Source: Tamarix chinensis
Taxonomy: Eukaryota; Streptophyta; Magnoliopsida; Caryophyllales; Tamaricaceae
Assembly (NCBI GenBank): GCA_030549775.1
Contig: CM060175.1
Span: forward strand, 41,977,415 to 42,041,414
Length of the DNA stretch: 64,000 nt
Reading direction: 5' to 3'
Each line of letters starts with the position of its first letter. The first letter of the stretch is position 1. The notes below the pieces were generated by a model, which saw only the letters and a program-made list of their open reading frames with translations, searched no databases and had not been told where the DNA came from. Both the position numbers and the translations under genes were made by a program. Of this stretch, positions 56,298 to 64,000 are shown one piece after another.

Positions 56298-58134
56298 ATT
56301 TTACAAATAATATTCATGAGTCAACATGCTACATAACTACATTATTCCATAATTTGTAGCCAGATATGCTTGCATCTTTTGAACTTATTTTACGAAATCA
56401 TGCATTCACTTTCTCTTCTTACTAAGCCATTATGTAGTGAACCCTGTTCACACGCCACATATCTCATTATCTCCCTCAAACCTAGAGTTTGAAACATGAG
56501 ATCTAAGAATATGAACTTTTAATCCAAATCTCATACTAGCTCATTTGTTCATTCCCTATTAGCTTATGCAGGCACATTGTCCTTTGTAATATTCAAGATA
56601 CTACAAACTTATATCACTTATTTTACGCTTACCCATACCATTGCTATCATAATAAAGGAAGACAATGATTTACCTTAAAAGTTGAGCAATACTCTAAGAG
56701 CACAACTGATGGAAACCTGTAAGGGTTTCTCAAAAAATTTCACGGATTGAAGTATAATCGAGCGCGGGGTTTGATTCGCCGAGATCAGCCTAAGGATTTC
56801 TCCAAAGGAAGATCCAAGAACTCGGAGCGCAGTTATCACAATGGCTGCTGAAGTTGAGAAGTAAGAAAGATCAAGAATATATCGAAGAGAAGAATCAGAA
56901 GAATGGGAACGAGGAGATCACGAGAGAGAGTAAGAGAGAGAGAGCAGAACGGAGAAATTTCCAGACTAAAATTTCATTCGACCAAAAGTGTCGGTGAATA
57001 CAGTATTAGGCCATATTTATATGGCATACAAACACAGCAAGGGAACGTACAAATACATATCGCAGGCCTATCAAATACATACACAACTCAGCCCAATATT
57101 CCATCCCAAATAATCAGCCGAAACAAAACAAGGAGTCGACGGCTGGATCAAGCAAAACAACCCAAAATTACAAGTTTACATGCCTTAAAATACAAGGGAA
57201 GAATAATACAATTAATTCCTATCAGCTAAAAATAATTTAGCTAATCATGGTTACTAAGAGATGATTAACCCACAGTCCAACTAACCCATTTAATTATGGG
57301 TCGGGTGGCTGGTCATACAGCCAACTTAATCCTCATTAGCCAATTTTGTCGGTGAATGCATCACATGGGATTTCCTAAACTTAAAAAAATTTCTGCAACA
57401 AATCCTCAGCAGCTACATCAAACTTTAAGTCCATTCTCCATGTGCTGCATTAATTTCCCTAATCAAGCACACAATAAGAAAAATAATTATAAGCACAAAA
57501 TGATTTATAACAATTAGCAGAATTAATTAAATATAAATTTTGGAGATTCATATCAACAACTCTCTAAAATCTCAATCCCCTTTTTCCTACACGGAAATAC
57601 CTTTTAGTGAAACTTAATTAAACTTAATGAACATATTTCTAAAATCATGCAAAGAAGATTCAATGAAATCAGAGACTTGGAAGGAATTTATAAAGAAACC
57701 CACCTTTCACAAAGGAATAGAGAGTATTAAGGGTGAAATTCAACCCTCACTCTCTTCCCCAATCTAACTCTATTTTGTTTAAAATTAAAACAAGAAGGAT
57801 ATAGGAAGAGGGTTAGAAGAGGAAGAGACAATTAGGAACAACCACAGGGAAAAGGAAAATGGTAAGGAAAATGTGAAGAAAATAAGGTAGCTTAGATGTT
57901 AGAGGAGAAGATAGAAAAATGAGGAATTTATGTCTGAATCATGGATGGTTATGCTGCCAGGAGAAGGGTAAGGGAGTGCATAAATAGAGACTCCCAACCC
58001 TACTCTAAATTAAATATTACGAGTGTTGGTTTTTGAAGTTTAAAAGCTGACATTTTCCTCCTTGAGTCGGTTTGGTGAATTTGAAGGGTTCTAGGCAATG
58101 TGCCTCAGAAATTTCAAATATAAGAAAGGTATGA
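56298..58134 (-). mobile_element. Family D copy 3, 5' part (minus strand)
   Basis: Continues copy 3 after the ATTTT duplication. On minus it shows a TATTTATGCACTCCC box near 57979-57986, a pyrimidine-rich leader through 57720, and AGGTAAATC at about 56670. It is split by the solo-LTR-like unit at 56707-57363. Its 5' border is not resolved because copy 2 begins at 58135. Confidence 0.5.
56707..57363 (-). mobile_element. Solo-LTR-like unit
   Basis: Bounded by TGATGG and TGCATCA. On minus it has CCATATAAATATGG as a TATA-type box and then a CT-rich leader, like an LTR promoter. No target duplication was found, so the borders are uncertain. Confidence 0.4.
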
Positions 58135-59449
58135 TGTAATACCCTATATTTTTAAAGTCCAAATTTATTAAGTTTAATGATTTTATTAACGTAATTTGAT
58201 GTAAACAATTAATTATTTTAATTTCGATTTGTTTTATGGATTTATCGACGATTTCGAATTCATATTTGAATTTAATTGATCGTTGTCGTTGCGAACCATT
58301 CTAGATAAATTCGTTTACAACAATGATTTTATTATATTCATATGATTTCAATTTTAGGTTAAAAATATGTATTCCTTCTCGTGTTTTGATTTTTAATATT
58401 TTAGATTCGTTTTCGATTATAACTTCGTTGTGTGATTACGACTTTAATTTGGAGTTATATTTCGTTAACGAAATATATTATTTAAATTATGGATTTTCTG
58501 TTTAAATAGTTACATTTTATTTTAATAATTTTATCCGTAGAAAATATATCCGACTTTAAATTTATATTTTTTGGTAATCGTTAATATTTTCGGAAAGTCT
58601 TAAATTAAAAAAAATTTTCGGATTATATTTATAAATTTCTTTCCGAAATTAATTTTCTTCTGTTTTACGCTTTTTGATTTACGGAAAACCGATTTCAAAA
58701 ATTATTTAAATTAGTCTCAATTTATTCAAATTTGACTTAAATATTTTGTTCTATACTTTTAAATAATTTTTCGAGGTCTTATAATATATTTCCGTAAATA
58801 ATACAAATTTTTATGTTCGTTGGTAATTTTTTCCGAAAATGTTTCCGAAATTCTTTATATAGCTTTTTTTTTTATTAATTTTAATCTTTTGGAACCTTAC
58901 GAAATAATTTTTGTTTAATAAATCTTAGATAAAATCTTCCCATAATAATTCTTAAAAATTTAGTATTTTATTTTATATGTGTACTTGTATTTTTTTTTTA
59001 AAAACGCAAGCCCTGACCGGTGCCCCCTTCCTCTTTTTCTTTTCCCTCTTCTCTCCCTTCTCTTCTCTTTCCCTATTCTCGTCGGTTCCCTGTTCGCATC
59101 CCTAAGCTCCAACCTCCCTCACCTCTCTTCTTCTCCCCAGCTCCTCCCTCCTCCTTCACCGGCCACGACTGACCACCGTTGGCGATGCCGCGCAGTAGCG
59201 ACAAGCCGCCGTCCGGCTCCGGCGAGCCTCGCTGACCACCGGTGAGCTGTCCTCGGCCTCCGACGAAGCTTCCCCGGCTTTCCTTTGCCCCGATTTGTCG
59301 GTTTTTGTTTGGTATAATTTTGTGAAAACTAATATAGATTTGATTAATTGAGTATGATTTAGCTTGTGAAAAGCTAAATTGATTGTTTGCTTATGTATAT
59401 ATGTGCTGTAAGATTGATTTGGATATGTTAATTGTATGGTTTAGGTTGG

Positions 59450-60440
59450 AATTTTGGAAATTGAATTTTTGGTCGGGTTATGCCCGAATTTTTCGGATTC
59501 ATCCGATTTAGCTATTTTGGGTAAATTAATTTTACAATATGTTTTTAAATGTATCTAATTTCATGTTGGAAACGTCAATTTGAGAAATTTATGCAGAAAT
59601 TATTGGAATTTGATCTCTAGGTCAAAATTCGTGTGTGATAAAATTGGATCGCATAATTGAGCCGTTCCGCTCAATTGATTTTATAATATCGTTTAAAATG
59701 TATTTAATTATATATTGGAAGAGTTGATTTGGGAAAATTGTGCGTAATTGATCGAAATTGGTTTTTTAGGTCAAAACTCTCGCGGGTCTAAATTGGATTG
59801 TGTAATCGGGTTATTTTATTCAATTGAGTATATAAATAACATTAGAATAAATTTAATTACATTTCCAAACCGTTAATTTATATGTTTTGGCAAGAATTGA
59901 TCGGATTTGCGTTCCGGGCTCAAAAACCCTAATTGTGCTAAATTATGTATTTCTTTTATTGGTTTCGAGCAATTAATTATTTGATATGTTATAAAATGTG
60001 TTTCATTGCATTTCTAAACATTCAATTTGATTAAATTAATAGAATTCAACCGAATTGTATTTTCGGGCCTAAAACCCTAGATTTCAAGTTAGATTATGAA
60101 ATTGATCATGTGTATAATTGTTTTTCTAAAATTAAATTTGTAGAAATAGTTGAAATGATCCTAATTTCTTTCTAATACCTTTAATTTGAATTAATTAATT
60201 TGAATTACCCGAGTTTGTGTTGTGGGCTTTAAAACCCTAATTTTAAAAATGGATAGTCTCAAATTGGTTACTAGGAAGATTGTTTTGTTGAAATTAATTA
60301 TCTAGATTTATCTAAAATTAGTTTAATTGTGTTTTAAAACTAGCAATTTAAGGTAATCGAAGTGATTTGGTCGATTCGTAGTTGAGGGATTAAAAACCCT
60401 AATCTTCGAGGATTGTTTTATAAAATTGATTTTTGTTATG
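59450..60440 (+). repeat. Degenerate tandem repeat, period about 150-160 bp
   Basis: The landmark GG(G/T)C-(T)-AAAACCCTA or its variant recurs at 59475, 59621, 59770, 59919, 60068, 60228 and 60389, spacings of 146, 149, 149, 149, 160 and 161 bp. Between landmarks, phrases such as AATTGATTTTATAAT and TTTAATTACAT also recur. Confidence 0.75.
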
Positions 60441-61884
60441 CGTCTTTTATCTAATCGATTTCTGTCTTTGGGTTTTAAATCATTTAAATTATGTTTAATT
60501 TAATCGGTTTGGATTCGGTTCTATGTAAATGGTTGGTTTACCTATTTAGTTGTAAAACCTAATAAATAAGTTATTTTCGATAAATGAACTTATATCGATT
60601 ATCCTTCTCGGGCTTTCCAAATTAATTTGAAATGTCCCAAGTGGTATTTGTATTAATCTGTTTTGATTTATATTTAATCTTAAATCTTAATAGAGCTATG
60701 CTTTTGATTCCTAAATTTTGGACACGTTTTCCAAGAAAGATCGTTGCATTTGTTTGTGTTTGTTTAATTATAATATGTGAATTATTAATTGATATGATAG
60801 TTTCTAACCTAGTTTTAATTTCTATCGGTGATATAGGAAAGCTTTATTGTGGATCCTCGAGCTAGTAATCTTCTCTCTCCCTCTTATCTCGCTTAGCTAG
60901 CTTCGGACTTAGGTAAGTCTCTACTTACCTCTACTTATGGGTGTTTCGTAAGGATGTGGCTAAGGTCCCTACGTGTTATGTGACTTGCATGCCTTGGATG
61001 CTTTGTATATATACCATGTCCTGTTGTGTATCACATGATTATCCTTAACGTGTTTTATGCGTAGCGCAGCTTGGAGTTAAGGTATATGGTATGTGTTTTT
61101 CTTATGACATGAATGTGATATCCATATGTGGTGATTATGATGTGCTGTGACATGATGTAACCCTCTAGGACATGCATGCTAGGGTGATTATTATTATGAC
61201 ATAGAGATGAAAAGAAAAAAAAAAAGAAATAAATGGGAAGTGAGTTGCTAAAGGGGAGTGTAAGGGACCCGATTAGGGTTTTGGGAAAAATTAGTAATCT
61301 AAAAAAAGGCGAAAGTAAAAATGATTAAGGGTGAGTGAAGTGCAGGTTGAGAGTGAGAGTTTATGTTATAAGGAATGATTATGGGTGTTATGGGAGAGAA
61401 TAAATATTGGGTGAAAAGGAGAGGTTACTTGTGGGAGAAGAAAGGTACTAGGGTTGAAGTGGCCAACTAGGGTGTTAGGGTCACAGGTGGAATCGATGGG
61501 TAAAGCGATATGATTTGGGATTGGATCTAAATGAGACGAGGAGTGGGGCGATAAATGGAGTAATGATAGTGTTGGGCCACATAGGTCCCACTAGGGTTTT
61601 CGAGGGAAAACCCTAGAGGGTGAGATAGCATGTGGAGTGGATGTCACGAGGTGTTGGGCCTTAACCCACACCCTTAGGAGTTGGTTTTCATTATGTGTAA
61701 GTGTAAAGGGGAAGTAAACATCGAGGTGTGATAAGGGGCGCAAGCGTCCCAAGATATGGGACGGGCCCTCCTGGGAGGATAAGTGTAGATATAGTTGGCC
61801 ATGCATGTCAAGGGTAAAACACTTTCAAATAAGATATGTTAAGACACTAATCACTTAAAGAGGAAGATGTTGAGCCGGACCCAG

Positions 61885-62240
61885 ACCGGCCTACCAGCAA
61901 ATAATAGTGGCTAGGAGCCGGGGTGCCCTAGAGACCGTGCCACCGGCGAACAATAGTGGTCAGGAGCGTTTTGCCCTGCATGATTTTCGATCCACCAGCT
62001 ATAATTGTGGGGGATTTCGTGCTCAACAAACCAAAGTAAATAAACTAAGCCATGGGAAATACACTAAGTACTTACAGTGAAACACCATGTGAGTCGGGGC
62101 CAAACCGGTCCACCGACAAATAATAGTGGCCAGGAGCGTTCTGCCTTGGAGACCGGTCCACCAGCAAATAATAGTGGTCAGGAGCGTTCTGCCCTAAGTG
62201 TATGTATTTCTGTCCACCGGCTATAATAGTGGGGTTCCCA
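61885..62240 (+). repeat. Tandem array in family D copy 2
   Basis: Units such as CCACCGGCGAACAATAGTGG and CCACCAGCAAATAATAGTGG followed by TCAGGAGCGTTCTGCCCT; the last unit is CCACCGGCTATAATAGTGGG, as in copy 1. Confidence 0.8.
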
Positions 62241-62859
62241 TACTCACGTGGATTAATAAAGATTGTGGTTTGAGATTAGTACATTTAACAGAGATTCAAA
62301 AGAAAATAAGTCTAATTGGATAATGGCCGACTTTTATTATCTGTATTACTACATGCTGCTTACGTGAGTATGCCACGTATTGGGTTTTCAATAATATGGA
62401 TTATTTCTACCTGCGGCGCATGAGCCACTTTATATTTCGGCTATGCCACGCTTATATGTTTAAATAAGATGTTACATATGTTTCATATGTTATTATAGGG
62501 TATGGCAAGATTTATGTTGTGGGTTTTGAGTATGCATGATATTGTATCAACGCATTGTACCATGAATTAATATGTAATTGGTGGTATAGTTTACGTCTCT
62601 CCCATAAGATAGGGTAGTGGGATTTACTCAGTATTGGACCCGTACTGATACTACCTTGGTTGAATGGGTCCTGTGATGATCCACTGATGGCGGGGAGCAG
62701 ACCTCTTATGCAGGTTTAAGATCGGATACTATTTTGGGTGGAAGGCTTGACTTGAGTGAGTAGGTAATCCGGATATTGATCCTTCGGGTTTTGTTTTGTT
62801 TAACTGTATTCCTCTTTGGAAGTTACGAGTATTGCATTTAAATTTTCAAGGGTATTGTA

Positions 62860-63032
62860 ATTAACAACCCATTTAAAATGTATTTATGATTTTGGAACAA
62901 TTTTTGGGGAAAGATTATCAGGAAAAATTGAGTTTGAAGAGTAGCTAGATTATGCAAACTAGTCGACTGGTGCCTAAACTAGTCGATCGATTTGATGGGT
63001 TCAGAAATCAAATTTGATGAACAAACCAGTCG
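62860..63032. other. Unassigned junction sequence
   Basis: Lies between family D copy 2 and the resumed LTR of element E. It contains ACTAGTCGACTGGTGCCTAA-type units like those of copy 3, so it may be a displaced piece of that copy. Confidence 0.4.
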
Positions 63033-63442
63033 TTCATATAACTCATGCCAACTAGCCCTCTGATACTCATGGAAATTAGGGTTTAGTTACAAAAATTATA
63101 ACATAAAATCATTACTAACAACTAAAACCATATGTAATTACAATCAACTTCCTAGATGTCATTATACACATGGCATATTTGTAGTTGATTTATTCCAGCT
63201 ATCATTTCATCACCTTTAATTGGTCAACCAATTGTCCAACTCCATAATAATTTCTTTGATCGCATAAAAACCACCTATTTGCAATATTCCTCATTTTTTT
63301 AAAACCAAATCTTCAAGAAAGTGGTTTTAACTTGGAAAGAATTTCTAAGATCTTCAAGAAACATCTCAAACATGTCCAAGAAACATCTCAAACATGTCCA
63401 AGAAACAAGTTTAGATATATGAACAAATATACACTTGCATCA
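63033..63442 (-). repeat. 5' LTR of element E, inner fragment
   Basis: Parallels about 47005-47384 and ends TTGCATCA before the GGGGA duplication. About 86 bp of LTR expected between this and 49119 are missing. A 22-bp unit (AAGAAACATCTCAAACATGT + CC) is present twice here and once in the other LTR. Confidence 0.85.
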
Positions 63443-63447
63443 GGGGA

Positions 63448-63900
63448 GACCTTGTTTACTCAATACATCGACATACTGATACTCCAATTGCAGGTGATCT
63501 ATTATAGGTACCATGTGAGGATGACATTGCTTTATATAATGTGTTTCTTTGGATGGAGTGATATCTTGTATATATAGGTAGGGTTATAGAGTATGGGTTA
63601 TCCAGTAATGCCTTCAGAATCTTTTGTATTTTGGATATTTTGGATTCTTACACTCCTTACCCCCCTTTTATAATATTATAGGAGTTGATACCTGCTAACA
63701 TTTATCTTGATATATGTATACCAACTCTTGCTCGTTGTCTGCATTTCATGGCTTGTTTGTTAGTTCTTTTAGTGTTTTCCTTGGCATGGGAATGTTATGT
63801 TAACCAAACTTGTGCTAAGAATCCCATTTTCAGCACTTGAAATTTTTACTTGATAGAGTTATTTGCAGAAGCTAAAACATTAAAAGCATAGGGTGTCACC
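63448..63900 (+). mobile_element. Family D copy 4, right part
   Basis: Resumes after element E with TTTACTCAATACATCGACAT and ACTGATACTCC-AATTGCAGGT, the 3' block conserved in all family D copies, and reaches GGGTGTCACC at 63900, a likely degenerate form of the terminal GGGTGTTACA. Confidence 0.55.
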
Positions 63901-64000
63901 ACCACACATAGTATAAGTTTAGTTTTCTCTACTATTCTTACATCAAGTATTAAAGGTAAAACGTTACTCTGCTTAAATTAGGAATACAAATCATAAGAAG

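Larger units (their letters stand above)
58135..62859 (+). mobile_element. Family D copy 2 (right end approximate)
   Basis: Begins TGTAATACCCTATATTTTTA, then A+T-rich sequence, a C/T-rich stretch at 59010-59290, a 150-bp periodic array at 59450-60440, AGGTAAGTC at about 60911, CTCTAGGACATGCATGCTAGG at 61163, the CCACCGGC array at 61885-62240 and the conserved block at 62627-62780. From 60900 on it is collinear with 54040-55990 of copy 1. The right end may be GGGTATTGTA at 62859; no target duplication supports it. Confidence 0.7.
46736..63442 (-). mobile_element. Element E: non-autonomous LTR retrotransposon with a later nested stack in its 5' LTR
   Basis: The left LTR is 46736-47384; the right LTR is 48941-49119 plus about 63033-63442. 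A perfect GGGGA duplication flanks the whole (46731-46735 and 63443-63447). Minus orientation is set by a PBS, TGGTATCAAAGC (48925-48936), next to the right LTR and a polypurine tract, AAGGGGGGAA, next to the left LTR. The 1556-bp interior has only short frames and no retroelement domain. The right LTR is interrupted by about 13.9 kb of other elements. Confidence 0.88.

Noticed and set aside
51903..62859. Family D copies 1 and 2 as the two LTRs of one retrotransposon
   Set aside because: Copy 1 has its own ATTTT duplication on both sides, no primer site follows it, and the sequence between the copies is part of another family member on the minus strand.
1..64000. CRISPR arrays, bacterial operons, tRNA or rRNA genes
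   Set aside because: None seen. Repeats are satellites, microsatellites and LTRs, and coding features are eukaryotic with introns.

Overview
This is a window of plant nuclear DNA, almost certainly from an angiosperm. It is A+T-rich, its one gene has GT-AG introns, and most of it is retrotransposons and MITEs of plant type. The species cannot be told from the sequence. I recognise one host gene. It runs on the + strand from 3824 to 38761 and encodes a plant prostaglandin E synthase 2-like protein (membrane-anchored, glutaredoxin/GST fold). Six exons join in frame with GT-AG junctions to give 337 residues, but they are spread over about 35 kb, and one intron is 21.4 kb long.

Region by region. 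1-1807: minus-strand part of a large non-coding LTR-like family, called family D here. 2574-3738: a hAT-type element with a second hAT-type element nested in it; both have 8-bp target duplications, and the outer one ends 85 bp before the start codon. 3824-38761: the gene. Introns 1 and 3 hold mainly unclassified A+T-rich sequence. Intron 4 holds a Stowaway MITE, a decayed plus-strand Ty3/gypsy element split by a complete but mutated minus-strand Ty3/gypsy element (18343-23679, TSD TATTC), a very young gag-only element (27730-29964, TSD ACTAC, LTRs differing at one base by eye), an older short non-autonomous LTR element (30290-32226) and a second Stowaway MITE. Intron 5 holds a MULE-like inverted-repeat element carrying a Tourist-like MITE.

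38762-44813 is intergenic, with MITE fragments, microsatellites and a degenerate minisatellite. From 44814 to the right edge is a stack of nested elements. A plus-strand family D copy (44814 to about 63900) is split by a non-autonomous LTR element E (46736-63442, TSD GGGGA). The right LTR of E is itself split at 49119 by a minus-strand family D copy, which contains a complete 4395-bp plus-strand family D unit (51903-56297, TSD ATTTT) and a solo-LTR-like unit, followed by another plus-strand family D copy (58135 to about 62860).

Family D is the most interesting structure outside the gene. Five copies share termini of the type TGTAA..CCC / GGGTGTTACA, a TATA box followed by a C-rich leader, a tandem array whose unit differs between copies, and a conserved block near the 3' end. 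No coding capacity was seen. It behaves like long solo LTRs. I saw no other host genes, no tRNA or rRNA genes and no CRISPR.
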